This document shows positions 1-7,936 of a stretch of 64,000 nt of DNA, piece after piece. Numbering within the stretch: position 1 is the first letter of the stretch; every line of letters starts with the position of its first letter. Under the pieces are notes generated by a model that saw only the letters and a list, made by a program, of their open reading frames with translations, was not told the DNA's origin and did no database searches. The position numbers were made by a program, and so were the translations under genes. Source of the stretch: Alcaligenaceae bacterium (GTDB lineage: Bacteria > Pseudomonadota > Gammaproteobacteria > Burkholderiales > Burkholderiaceae_B); the NCBI GenBank assembly GCA_013416455.1, contig JACCES010000005.1:124001-188000 (forward strand), in the 5' to 3' direction.

Positions 1-1
1 A

Positions 2-943
2 ATAGAGGCCGGGGGCGATACGGCCGGTTTGTGGGCGGAAATCGAATCCAGCGGCTTCCTGGACATCCTGCTGCCGGAAGACAAGGGCGGCGCGGGCGTG
101 TCGCTGGGCGACGCCTTCGAATCCTTCATGCTGGCGGGCCGGCATGCCCTGCCGCTGCCTTTCGTGCAGACCGTCATGGCCAAGGGCTGGCTGGATGCCC
201 TCGGGCATCCGGCGCCGGAAGGCGCGATCGCCATCGCCGGGCCGGACACGAGCCGCTCCGAAGACGGCGGCCTGAGTGTTCAGAATGTCGCTTTCGGCAA
301 GGTGGCCGACTGGGTGCTGGCCGGGTTCGGCGACTTCTGGGTGTTGCTGCCGTCCGCCGCCGCCCAGGTTCGGGGCGATGAAATACGGGGCAGCCAGACC
401 GCCGACCTGCACTGGGCCGCCTTGCCCGACGGCGCTCTTGTCATCGGCCAACCCGGCGCCGTGGTGTGTTCGCCGGCGCAACTGGCCGCCGCCTCGCTGA
501 CACCCCTGCTGGCCGGGGCGGCCCGCCGCGCCCTGGACATGACCCTGACGCATGTGGCCGAACGCCAGCAGTTCGGCCGGGCCATTGCGCAGTTCCAGGC
601 GGTTCAGAGCCTGATCAGCGTCATGGCCGAGCGGGTATGGGCGATGCGCATGGCGGCGCGGCTGGCCTTCCATGCGCAGGGCGCCACGCCGTCGGCCAGG
701 CTGGCCGCGATCGGCAAGACCCGCTGCAGCGAAGCCGCCTCCACCGTTGCCGACGGCGCGCACGCGCTGCACGGGGCGATCGGCATCACCGAAGAATACG
801 ACCTGCAGCTCTATACAAGACGTCTGCGCGAGTGGCGCCGGGCGGGCGGCACGGAAGCATGGTGGGCCCGCCAGCTGGGCCGCGAAATCATTCAGGGCGG
901 CGAGGGCACGGCGCTGGACTTCATTCTGGCAAGCACGAAGTGA
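2..943 (+). CDS. acyl-CoA dehydrogenase, C-terminal part (cut by left edge)
   Basis: The frame is open from base 2 to the TGA at 941-943, so the true start lies before the window. The visible 313 codons match the C-terminal half of flavin-dependent acyl-CoA dehydrogenases. RQQFGRAIAQFQAVQ is the conserved R..FG..I..FQ..Q segment of the helical domain, and HGAIGITEEYDLQLYTRRLR is the usual HG..G.T.E....Y.R segment near the C-terminus. The enzyme would oxidise an acyl-CoA and pass electrons to ETF. The CoA-transferase gene starts 8 nt downstream on the same strand, which suggests a shared acid-activation and beta-oxidation role. The substrate cannot be read from sequence. Confidence 0.85.
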   Translation: MEAGGDTAGLWAEIESSGFLDILLPEDKGGAGVSLGDAFESFMLAGRHALPLPFVQTVMAKGWLDALGHPAPEGAIAIAGPDTSRSEDGGLSVQNVAFGKVADWVLAGFGDFWVLLPSAAAQVRGDEIRGSQTADLHWAALPDGALVIGQPGAVVCSPAQLAAASLTPLLAGAARRALDMTLTHVAERQQFGRAIAQFQAVQSLISVMAERVWAMRMAARLAFHAQGATPSARLAAIGKTRCSEAASTVADGAHALHGAIGITEEYDLQLYTRRLREWRRAGGTEAWWARQLGREIIQGGEGTALDFILASTK

Positions 944-951
944 GCGCGAAG

Positions 952-2181
952 ATGGCAGGTTCCGTCGAACCCACGGTGAATGCCGCTCAGGCGGGCGCCC
1001 TGCAGGGTGTCAAGGTGCTGGATCTCAGCCGCGTGCTGGCCGGCCCCTGGTGCACCCAGACGCTGGCCGATCTGGGCGCCGAAGTCTGGAAGGTCGAGAT
1101 GCCCGGCGGCGGCGACGATACGCGCAGCTGGCTGCCGCCCGAGGTCGACGGCGAATCGACCTATTTCATGTGCGCCAACCGTTCCAAGCAGTCCGTGGCG
1201 ATCAACATGGCCAGTCCGGAAGGCCAGGCCCTGATCCGCGAACTTGCCGCGCGGGCCGACGTCCTGGTCGAGAACTTCAAGCTGGACGGCCTGAAGAAAT
1301 ACGGCCTCGATCCCGAAAGCCTGCGCAAGGTCAACCCGCGGCTGGTCTATTGTTCGATTTCGGGCTATGGCCGCACCGGTCCCCGGGCGGCGGAACCGGG
1401 CTACGACTTCGTGATCCAGGCGGAAAGCGGCCTGATGTCCATTACCGGCGAACAGGATGGCGAGCCCATGAAGTTGGGCGTGGCGATCACCGACATCGTC
1501 ACCGGCATGAACGCCGTGCAGGCCATACTGGCGGCACTGTTCGCGCGCGAGCGCACCGGGCAGGGGCAGCACATCGACCTGTCCCTACTGGATGGCGCCG
1601 TCAGTGTCCTGGCAAACGTGGGTTCGGGCTACCTGGCCGCCGGCGTCGAGCCCAGGCGCTACGGCAATGGCCATCCCACGGTCGTGCCTTATCAGATCGT
1701 GTCCACCGCCGATGGCAAGTTCGCGCTGGCCGTTGGCAACGACAAGCAGTTCGCGGCGTTGTGCAATGTGCTCGGCCTGCCTGAACTGGCGACGGACGAG
1801 CGCTACCGCACGAACCGCGCCCGTGTGATGAATCGCGACACGCTCATCGCACGGCTGGAGGAGGCGCTGAGTCATCACGGCAATGCCCACTGGCTGGAAA
1901 AGATACGCAGCGTCGGCGTTCCCGCTGGGCCGGTGCGCAGCGTGCCCGAGGCGCTCGAAGCGCCCGAGATCACGGCTCGGGGCATGGTGGGCATGACGGC
2001 CGATGCGCGCCATGGCGAACTGCGCCTGATGCGCTCCCCCCTGAAACTGCAGGGCACGCCGCCCCGCGAGCCCGTCGCGCCGCCGAGGCTGGGCGAACAC
2101 ACCGACGCCGTCCTGGCGCGGGTCCTGGGCCGCGAACCGGACGAATTACACACACTGCGCGAGACGGGCGTGATTCAATAG
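952..2181 (+). CDS. CaiB/BaiF family (class III) CoA-transferase
   Basis: A 409-residue protein of usual length for family III CoA-transferases, which move CoA between carboxylic acids through an aspartyl-CoA intermediate. The N-terminal VLDLSRVLAGPWCTQTLADL (residues 22-41) is the family's CoA-binding start. Asp152 in EPGYDFVIQAESG is the expected catalytic aspartate. An ATG at 952, 8 nt after the preceding dehydrogenase stop, is chosen. The frame stays open much further upstream, but that stretch lies antiparallel in meaning to the dehydrogenase and lacks family sequence. It is likely co-transcribed with the acyl-CoA dehydrogenase. Confidence 0.9.
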   Translation: MAGSVEPTVNAAQAGALQGVKVLDLSRVLAGPWCTQTLADLGAEVWKVEMPGGGDDTRSWLPPEVDGESTYFMCANRSKQSVAINMASPEGQALIRELAARADVLVENFKLDGLKKYGLDPESLRKVNPRLVYCSISGYGRTGPRAAEPGYDFVIQAESGLMSITGEQDGEPMKLGVAITDIVTGMNAVQAILAALFARERTGQGQHIDLSLLDGAVSVLANVGSGYLAAGVEPRRYGNGHPTVVPYQIVSTADGKFALAVGNDKQFAALCNVLGLPELATDERYRTNRARVMNRDTLIARLEEALSHHGNAHWLEKIRSVGVPAGPVRSVPEALEAPEITARGMVGMTADARHGELRLMRSPLKLQGTPPREPVAPPRLGEHTDAVLARVLGREPDELHTLRETGVIQ

Positions 2182-2317
2182 GGGCGGCCGCCGCCGGCGG
2201 CTGCGTTTCGTCCGACTGCTGCGCTGTTGTCTGGCTGACCCGTGCATTCACGTACGGACGCATGCCAGGCGCGGTCGGGCATGCGAATCATCCAGACTGC
2301 ACGCCAGGAGCCCGCCC

Positions 2318-2710
2318 GTGTTCTTTTCCCTGCTCATTGCCACCTTCATCATCGCCCTGGCGGTGTCGTCCGCCGTGGTCAAGGCCTTCAGCCGCCCCGT
2401 GCGCTCGATACTCGACCGCATCATCGATGACCGCATCAGCGCGGCCTGGCACCGCTACATCACGTTCGCGGCCGTGGTCGTGGGGGTCTCCGGCGGCGTG
2501 CGCATCTATTCCCTGGAACGATACATACAGCCCGAGAAATTGCCGGAAGGCGGCGGCCAGCCGCTGGTGCTCACGGCCGAGCGCTGGACGCTGGAAATCT
2601 ACCGGACCATCATCGAGTGCCTGCAGAGCCTGGCGTGGATGTATCTGGTCGTATTCCTGTTCGCCCTGATCGCGTATGTGATCGTGCGCATAGCGGAGCG
2701 GCGGAAGTAG
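2318..2710 (+). CDS. small integral membrane protein of unknown function
   Basis: 130 residues starting with GTG at 2318, preceded by CAGGAG at about 2305-2310. Hydrophobic segments lie at about residues 2-20, 45-60 and 105-124. The protein ends in a basic tail (AERRK). I do not recognise a family. The gene follows the CoA-transferase by about 136 nt, a gap with no evident feature, and is followed closely by the DUF455 gene on the same strand. High-GC third positions match its neighbours, supporting a real gene. Confidence 0.65.
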   Translation: MFFSLLIATFIIALAVSSAVVKAFSRPVRSILDRIIDDRISAAWHRYITFAAVVVGVSGGVRIYSLERYIQPEKLPEGGGQPLVLTAERWTLEIYRTIIECLQSLAWMYLVVFLFALIAYVIVRIAERRK

Positions 2711-2776
2711 GCCGGGCGGCCGGTGCCGCCGCCGTTGGAAAGACGGGCGTGGATGAAACGGGTTACGCTTGCCGCC

Positions 2777-3598
2777 ATGAACGAATCTCCCCAGAAACAG
2801 GAAGAATTGCGCCGGCGGGCGCTCGATGCGCTGGCCATCCGGCAGCCGCAGGGAAAATGCGCGGCGGTCTGGTCGATGCGCGCTCCGGCCGATGTCGATA
2901 TTCAAGGCCATCTGGCGCCGCCGCCGGGCCTGCCGGGGCGGCCGGACCGGCCCGAACTCATTTCCCCGGCAAGCCTGCCGCGCCGGTCCATGTCGACCGT
3001 GGAAGGCCGGGCCGCCCTGCTGCATGCGCTGGCGCATATCGAGTTCAATGCCATCAACCTGGCGCTGGACATCATGTGGCGTTTTCCGGGCATGCCTGAA
3101 CAGTTCTACCGGGAATGGTGCCGGGTGGCGATCGAGGAAGCCACGCATTTCGATCTGCTTGCCCGGCGCCTGCGGGCCCTGGGATATGCCTATGGCGATT
3201 TTCCCGCTCACAACGGGCTGTGGGAAATGGCCGAGAAGACGCAGGGCGATCTGCTGGCGCGCATTGCGCTCGTGCCGCGCACTCTGGAAGCGCGCGGCCT
3301 GGACGCCTCGCCGCCGATCCGCCGCCGGCTGGCGCAGGCTGGCGATGCCGAGAGCGCCGCCATCCTGGACGTCATCCTGCGTGATGAAGTCGGCCATGTC
3401 GCCATCGGCAATCATTGGTACAAATGGCTGTGCGCACAGGAAGGGCGCGACCCGGTCGCGACTTACGAGGAACTGGCCGAACGCTATCAGGCGCCGCGCT
3501 TGCGCGGACCCTTCAATCTGGAAGCCCGGCGCGCGGCCGGCTTCGAAGAGGCGGAACTCGAAGCATTGCAGCGGATGGCGGGGCAGCCGCAAGACTAG
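2777..3598 (+). CDS. DUF455 ferritin-like protein
   Basis: 273 residues resembling the DUF455 ferritin-like family, thought to be four-helix-bundle di-metal proteins without a settled function. Candidate metal ligands occur in the helix-bundle pattern: His87 and Glu89 in AHIEFNAINLALD, Glu120/Glu121 and His124 in IEEATHFDLL, Glu204 and His207 in RDEVGHVAIG. The ATG at 2777 is preferred over an in-frame ATG at 2723 because the extra 18 residues are low-complexity and Arg/Pro rich. The gene ends 40 nt before the convergent panB-like gene. Confidence 0.8.
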   Translation: MNESPQKQEELRRRALDALAIRQPQGKCAAVWSMRAPADVDIQGHLAPPPGLPGRPDRPELISPASLPRRSMSTVEGRAALLHALAHIEFNAINLALDIMWRFPGMPEQFYREWCRVAIEEATHFDLLARRLRALGYAYGDFPAHNGLWEMAEKTQGDLLARIALVPRTLEARGLDASPPIRRRLAQAGDAESAAILDVILRDEVGHVAIGNHWYKWLCAQEGRDPVATYEELAERYQAPRLRGPFNLEARRAAGFEEAELEALQRMAGQPQD

Positions 3599-3637
3599 GT
3601 CCTGGCCGAAGGCGGTGACGCCAGCCCCGCGGCATCC

Positions 3638-4459
3638 CTATTTCTTCACGCCGAAGCAGTTTTCCAGGCCCGGGAAGCTGCCTTCGCGGACTTCGCGGGC
3701 GTACTGGGCCGCCGCGCCGCTGATGATCGAGCCGACATCGGCGAACTGCCTGGCGAACTTCGGGATGCGCGGCCCGCTCAGGCCAAGGATGTCTTCCGTC
3801 ACCAGGATCTGGCCGTCGCAGGCGGGCGAAGCGCCGATGCCGATGGTGGGGATGGACAAGGTTTCGGTGATGCGCCGGCCCAGCGCTTCGGTGACGCCTT
3901 CCAGCACCACGGCGAAGGCCCCGGCTTCCTGGTGGGCCAGCGCGTCCCGCACGATCCGCTCGGCGACTGCGTCGTTGAAGCCCTGCGCCTTGAAGCCGCC
4001 CATGACGTTCATGTACTGGGGCATCAGGCCCACGTGCGCCAGTACAGGGACACCCCGTTCGACCAGGAAGCGGGTGGTCGGCGCGAGCGCCGCCGTGCCT
4101 TCGATCTTGATGGCCTGCGCGCCGCTGCCGGCCATCATGGCGGCGGCATTGCGAAACGCCAGCTCGGGCGATTCCTGGTAGCTGCCGAAGGGCATGTCGA
4201 CCACGACGCACACCTGGCGCGTGGCTTCGACCACCGCCTTGGCATGGGCGGTCAGCATCCCAGTGGTAATGGACAGGGTGTCGGGCATGCCGTAGCCCAC
4301 CATGGCCGTGGAGTCCCCAACCAATATCATGTCCAGGTGCTCATCCAGCAGACGGGCGATGGGCGCGATGTAGGCGGTCAGCGCCGCGATCTTCTGCTGG
4401 CCTTTCCTGGCCGTCAATTGGGGGACGCTGATGCGCCTGACTTCTGCGTGTACACTCAC
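3638..4459 (-). CDS. panB: 3-methyl-2-oxobutanoate hydroxymethyltransferase (PanB), divergent copy
   Basis: The encoded 273-residue protein matches PanB, which makes ketopantoate from alpha-ketoisovalerate and methylene-tetrahydrofolate in pantothenate synthesis. Visible motifs: ILVGDS, VVDMPFGSY, AIKIEGT (Mg-binding Asp/Asp/Glu positions), VVLEGVTEALG with the catalytic Glu, and IGIGASPACDGQILV near the end. The GTG at 4459 is chosen because AGGAGG ends 8 nt before it. Several positions depart from the usual family text (LTAYIAPIA where LTAYDYPTA is typical, GDSTAMVGYG for GDSLGMVVLG). It may therefore be a paralogue; no panC lies nearby. It is divergent from the YqaA-like gene (104-nt gap). 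Confidence 0.85.
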   Translation of the reverse strand: MSVHAEVRRISVPQLTARKGQQKIAALTAYIAPIARLLDEHLDMILVGDSTAMVGYGMPDTLSITTGMLTAHAKAVVEATRQVCVVVDMPFGSYQESPELAFRNAAAMMAGSGAQAIKIEGTAALAPTTRFLVERGVPVLAHVGLMPQYMNVMGGFKAQGFNDAVAERIVRDALAHQEAGAFAVVLEGVTEALGRRITETLSIPTIGIGASPACDGQILVTEDILGLSGPRIPKFARQFADVGSIISGAAAQYAREVREGSFPGLENCFGVKK

Positions 4460-4563
4460 TGATTTCCTCCTGAGCGGCATCCAGCCACGATCGGCCAGCA
4501 CAGCCGGCGTTATAGCATGAGCAAGCGCGCCCCGCCGTTCCCCCGCCAGAACTCGCCACACGC

Positions 4564-5145
4564 ATGAAAATCTTTTCGCCTTTTTATACCCGCGCCATGG
4601 CCTGGTCGCGCCATCCCAGGGCGCCCTGGTATCTGGGGATCCTCAGCTTTTTCGAGTCCATATTCTTTCCGGTTCCGCCCGACGTGATGCTGGCGCCGAT
4701 GTGCCTGGCCAGGCCCGGCCGCGCCTGGTGGCTGGCGCTGCTCACGACGCTGACGTCGGTGATCGGCGGCTTCTTCGGCTATCTGATCGGTTATTTCGCC
4801 CTCGATGCCTTCATGCCCTGGCTCAAGGAAAGCAGCTACTGGCCCGCCTACGCGATGGCGGTGCAGTGGTTCGATGATTACGGTTTCTGGGCGATCTTCG
4901 TGGCCGGCTTTTCGCCCATCCCCTACAAGATATTCACGATTGCGGGGGGAGCCATGTCGATGGCGCTGCTGCCCTTCATGCTCGGCTCGCTCATCGGGCG
5001 CGGCATGCGCTTCTTCCTCGTCGCGGGCCTGCTCGCCTGGGGTGGCGCGCGCATGGAAGCCCTGCTGCACCGCTACGTCGACCGCATCGGTTGGGCGACG
5101 GTGGCGCTGGTGGTATTCGCGGGCTTGTGGTTCGTGCTGAGCTGA
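4564..5145 (+). CDS. YqaA/DedA-like (VTT/SNARE-associated) membrane protein
   Basis: 193 residues of a DedA-superfamily inner-membrane protein, similar in length and layout to YqaA. Features include the re-entrant-loop FFESIFFPVPPDVML (residues 29-43) and GFSPIPYKIFTIAGGAM (about 115-131), followed by the characteristic G.....R...........G region and a last membrane helix. DedA proteins are linked to lipid scrambling/undecaprenyl-phosphate recycling and membrane homeostasis. A role for this member is inferred only. The gene begins 104 nt from the divergent panB-like gene. Confidence 0.8.
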   Translation: MKIFSPFYTRAMAWSRHPRAPWYLGILSFFESIFFPVPPDVMLAPMCLARPGRAWWLALLTTLTSVIGGFFGYLIGYFALDAFMPWLKESSYWPAYAMAVQWFDDYGFWAIFVAGFSPIPYKIFTIAGGAMSMALLPFMLGSLIGRGMRFFLVAGLLAWGGARMEALLHRYVDRIGWATVALVVFAGLWFVLS

Positions 5146-5227
5146 GGCGGTGTCGGCCGGGGATGGGCCCGCCGGACGCGGCCAGCGCGCCGGAACGGGC
5201 TGGCGCGGCCCGGTGGTTCAAAAGGAT

Positions 5228-5262
5228 GCCCCGCAAACCGCCGCCTTGCGGCGGCGAGCCTG
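5228..5262 (-). terminator. possible intrinsic terminator after the entericidin gene
   Basis: Reading the minus strand just past the entericidin stop, CCGCC-GCAA-GGCGG forms a GC hairpin with a stable tetraloop, followed by a loosely T-rich stretch. The U-tract is weak, so this is tentative. Confidence 0.35.
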
Positions 5263-5264
5263 CC

Positions 5265-5393
5265 TCAGCGCGCTTCTTTCTGGATTTTCTGACCCCCGCG
5301 CTCTATGTCTTCGCCCATGCCTTCCATCGTGTTGCAGCCGGCGGTGAAGGCGGCAAGCGCCAAGACAAGAGGGATCCACAGGTTCTTTTTCAT
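5265..5393 (-). CDS. entericidin family small lipoprotein
   Basis: A 42-residue lipoprotein. It has a short basic signal (MKKNLWIP), a hydrophobic stretch, the lipobox FTAGC with the acylated Cys20, then the family hallmark CNTMEGMGEDIERGGQKIQK. GGGAGA lies about 7 nt before the ATG at 5393-5391. Entericidins are tiny membrane lipoproteins (EcnA/EcnB toxin-antidote pair in E. coli), usually stress or stationary-phase induced. Only one copy is seen, so the pairing cannot be assumed. The match of length, lipobox and GxGxDIxxxGxxIxxxA pattern is strong. Confidence 0.9.
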   Translation of the reverse strand: MKKNLWIPLVLALAAFTAGCNTMEGMGEDIERGGQKIQKEAR

Positions 5394-5604
5394 TTGATTT
5401 CTCCCGTTGTAAGAGTGGGTGAACAGGCTGGCGCGCCCCGGACACTGGCGCCGTCGCCACTTGGCGTGGCGATCCGCCGGAGCCGGTGCCCGCGCTCCAG
5501 CCGCCTGTCAGCAATAATGGTTCCCGTCCGGCGTGGCCGCGGCCTTGCTCGGGTAACATGGCTGCAATACGTCCCAAGCGATGACTCATGTTCAGGAGGA
5601 AGCT

Positions 5605-6522
5605 ATGACCACGGATCGAAGCGCAGACCTCATCCGTCAAGGCGGGGCCGGGCAAGGAAACGCCACACCGTTCATGCAATCGGTTGATGCGCTCAGCGCG
5701 GAAGCCATATCCGCCGGCGCACTGCTGCCCGTCGAGGCGCGGGAAGTCACTCTGGAAAGCGACGGGCTGGCGTTCATGGTGCGCCACGTGCAGGCGCTGC
5801 AGAAGAAGCAGGCGCTGCCTGGCGGGCCCCGCGATCCGGATTTCAATCCCTTCCTGCCGCCCGAGCCCGCCCTGACGGTCGGCCCGGTGGGCGCGCATCA
5901 CGTTGCCATCCTCAATAAATATCCGGTCAGCCATCGCCATCTGGTATTGGCGCGCACGGAATTCATCGAACAGGCCACCGCGCTGGAACTGCATGATTTC
6001 CAGGCGCTGGCGCAACTGTTGTCCGCGTCGGGCGGGCTGGGCTTTCATAATGGCGGAACGCCCGCGGGCGCGAGCCAGCGGCACAAGCACGTGCAATGGG
6101 TGCCGGCCGGGCGCAACAATCCCAGCCTGCGGATGTTCCGTCCGGCGCTCGATCCCGATGCGCGTGAGCTGACGGCGTTCATTCATCTGCAGCTGCCCAT
6201 GCGGCACTGTTTCGTGCGGGTGCGGGCGGGCGAGGGTGTGGACCCGGACATTTCCGCGCGCAGCATGCTGCAGGGGTACGAGCGGTCGCTCGATACCCTG
6301 CAGATGAAAGCGGACGCCAGCGGCCACCTGCCGCCCGCCAACATGCTCGTCGAAGACGGCTGGATGCTGATCGTGCCCCGCAGCAAAGAGCATTTCGCCG
6401 AGATTTCCCTGAATGCGCTGTCCTTCGGCGGTGTGCTGTATGTCCGGGACGAAGGGCAGATCGATGCTATCCGCGAGGCCGGCCCGCTGGCGGTGCTGGC
6501 CTCCGTGTCATGTCCCATCTGA
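5605..6522 (+). CDS. ATP adenylyltransferase / Ap4A phosphorylase-like (HIT superfamily)
   Basis: 305 residues. SQRHKHVQWVP (residues 158-167) is the histidine-triad-like active-site signature of Ap4A phosphorylases, with His160 and His162 as the likely catalytic pair. HHVAILNKYPVSHRHLVLA (99-117) is the conserved upstream strand region. The enzyme would split diadenosine tetraphosphate with phosphate into ATP and ADP. The ATG at 5605 is selected because AGGAGG (5593-5598) sits at ideal spacing; an ATG at 5581 would place this ribosome site inside the gene. It is a single-gene unit upstream of mtfA. Confidence 0.85.
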   Translation: MTTDRSADLIRQGGAGQGNATPFMQSVDALSAEAISAGALLPVEAREVTLESDGLAFMVRHVQALQKKQALPGGPRDPDFNPFLPPEPALTVGPVGAHHVAILNKYPVSHRHLVLARTEFIEQATALELHDFQALAQLLSASGGLGFHNGGTPAGASQRHKHVQWVPAGRNNPSLRMFRPALDPDARELTAFIHLQLPMRHCFVRVRAGEGVDPDISARSMLQGYERSLDTLQMKADASGHLPPANMLVEDGWMLIVPRSKEHFAEISLNALSFGGVLYVRDEGQIDAIREAGPLAVLASVSCPI

Positions 6523-6605
6523 GGCCCGGCCATGCGCAAGCTTCTTCCCGCATGCCGGCCCGTCCTCCACCGTTCCTCGCGGGCAATGAACAGGGTTGAG
6601 TCCAG

Positions 6606-7478
6606 ATGTTTCGCTGGTTGATGGGAAAGGGGGCGCGCACTTCGCGCGTCGAGCGTGAGCTGGCGGCCATCGAACCGGAATCCTGGTCGGCCGCGCTGGC
6701 GCGGCATCGTTTTTTGGCTGGCCTGAGTCCCGAAGAAGACGAGGCGCTGCGCCGCCGCGTGGCGTGGCTGCTGGCCAGCAAGGGGTTCAGTGGCGCGCAC
6801 GGTCTGCCCATCACCGACGAAATGATGCTGTCCATCGCCATCCAGGCCGCTCTGCCGATCCTGAATCTCGACCCGGCCCTGTACGAGGGCTGGACCGAGA
6901 TCATCATCTATCCGGGCGGTTTCCTGATTCCGCGCACCGAAGTCGACGAGAGCGGCGTGGTGCACGAATATGTCGAAGAAGCCGCCGGCGAGGCCTGGGA
7001 GGGCGGGCCCGTCATCCTGTCGTGGGAGGATTGCGGCGCCGATCCCGGCACGGACGTCAATGTGGTGATCCACGAATTCGCGCACAAGCTGGACCTCTAC
7101 CAGGGCGACGCGGACGGCGTGCCATGGCTGGGGCGGCACGGGCCGGCGCTGACGGTGCGCGCATGGCGTCGGGTCCTGGACGCCAGCTACCATGATTTCT
7201 GCGAGGCGCTGGAGCAGGTGGAAGCCGCCATTCCGCCCGATGTCGACCCCGAGTCGGACGCGGCCGCGCCCTGGTTCCAGACTCTGCCGCTGGACCCTTA
7301 TGCCGCGACCGATCCGGCCGAATTCTTCGCGGTCAGTTCCGAGGCCTTCTTCGTGAATCCGGCGCCGATGGCGGGCGCCTATCCGGACTGGTATGCGCTG
7401 CTGACGCACTACTACCGGCAGGATCCGCTGCTGCGGCTGGGCGGCCGGCCGGTGCCGCCGTCCCCGCTGCCCCGGTGA
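6606..7478 (+). CDS. mtfA: MtfA-type zinc peptidase
   Basis: 290 residues, close to E. coli MtfA. His156-Glu157-Phe-Ala-His160 in VNVVIHEFAHKLDLY is the HExxH zinc site. DPAEFFAVSSEAFF, near residue 240, supplies the downstream Glu ligand typical of the family. MtfA is a cytoplasmic aminopeptidase that in E. coli binds and inactivates the glucose-PTS repressor Mlc. Whether an Mlc partner exists here is unknown. The gene converges on azlD with a 23-nt gap that contains a dispersed repeat. Confidence 0.9.
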   Translation: MFRWLMGKGARTSRVERELAAIEPESWSAALARHRFLAGLSPEEDEALRRRVAWLLASKGFSGAHGLPITDEMMLSIAIQAALPILNLDPALYEGWTEIIIYPGGFLIPRTEVDESGVVHEYVEEAAGEAWEGGPVILSWEDCGADPGTDVNVVIHEFAHKLDLYQGDADGVPWLGRHGPALTVRAWRRVLDASYHDFCEALEQVEAAIPPDVDPESDAAAPWFQTLPLDPYAATDPAEFFAVSSEAFFVNPAPMAGAYPDWYALLTHYYRQDPLLRLGGRPVPPSPLPR

Positions 7479-7486
7479 ACCGGCCA

Positions 7487-7504
7487 TAGTGTCAACAGAC
7501 CCTA
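7487..7504 (-). repeat. gene-end repeat copy R1 (after azlD)
   Basis: On the minus strand this reads TAGGGTCTGTTGACACTA, a variant of the terminus of the 270-bp element at 22019-22288. Its first three bases are the azlD stop codon. Confidence 0.75.
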
Positions 7505-7822
7505 CTGCCAATTCCGCAACAGCACATAGACCGCCGTTCCCGCCACGATGCTCAGCAGGGCATTGCGGCTGCGCCATTGCAGCGCGCAGGTCAGCGCGAT
7601 GGCCAGCAGCTCGGGCCAGGGGCCTGTGGCATGTTCGCGGGCGGCGCCGCTGGCGGAATGGATCAGCAGGAGGCTCATGACGGCCAGCGGCAGGAAGCGG
7701 CCGAGATGCCGCGTGATGGGCGACTTGCGCAGCCAATGGGCGCTCAGGAAAGGCAGCGCGCGCAGGCCGAAGGTGACCGCCCCCATGGCGATGATCACCG
7801 CCAGGAGATAGGTGTTGTCCAT
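7502..7822 (-). CDS. azlD: AzlD family branched-chain amino acid exporter subunit
   Basis: 106 residues with four hydrophobic segments, the size and pattern of AzlD, the small partner of AzlC in branched-chain amino acid (or analogue) efflux. FGLRALPFL near residue 18 is a typical family motif. It follows azlC on the same strand. The ribosome site GGAGG before its ATG lies inside a dispersed intergenic repeat (GGGCGGAGGCTGACATG). The TAG stop coincides with the first triplet of a second repeat. Confidence 0.88.
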   Translation of the reverse strand: MDNTYLLAVIIAMGAVTFGLRALPFLSAHWLRKSPITRHLGRFLPLAVMSLLLIHSASGAAREHATGPWPELLAIALTCALQWRSRNALLSIVAGTAVYVLLRNWQ

Positions 7823-7823
7823 G

Positions 7824-7904
7824 TCAGCCTCCGCCCGGCCGCCCGAAGGAGGCTGAAGCCCCCGTGGGGGGCAGCGAACGCAGTGAGCGTGGGGGTCGTT
7901 TCAT
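7824..7904 (-). CDS. 26-codon micro-ORF inside the azlC-azlD junction repeat
   Basis: An ATG at 7904, 8 nt after a GGAGG and 1 nt after the azlC stop, opens 26 codons (beginning MKRPPRSLRSLPP, ending FGRPGGG). The TGA lies 1 nt before the azlD ATG. It is entirely made of repeat sequence, so a functional peptide is doubtful. Its placement could couple azlC translation to azlD. Confidence 0.3.
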   Translation of the reverse strand: MKRPPRSLRSLPPTGASASFGRPGGG

Positions 7905-7936
7905 CTCAGCCTCCGCCCGGCCGCCCGAAGGAGGCT
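7824..7936 (-). repeat. dispersed SD-bearing repeat, one full and one partial copy
   Basis: A 31-bp segment at 7824-7854 is repeated exactly at 7906-7936, with a GC-rich hairpin-forming stretch (GCCCCCCACGGGGGC) between. The same sequence recurs in the opposite orientation at about 30424-30503. On its functional strand each copy ends ...GGGCGGAGGCTGA followed by an ATG one base later. Confidence 0.85.

Noticed and set aside
466-951. N-terminal extension of the CoA-transferase frame
   Set aside because: Overlaps the acyl-CoA dehydrogenase in another frame, and the family N-terminus begins at 952.
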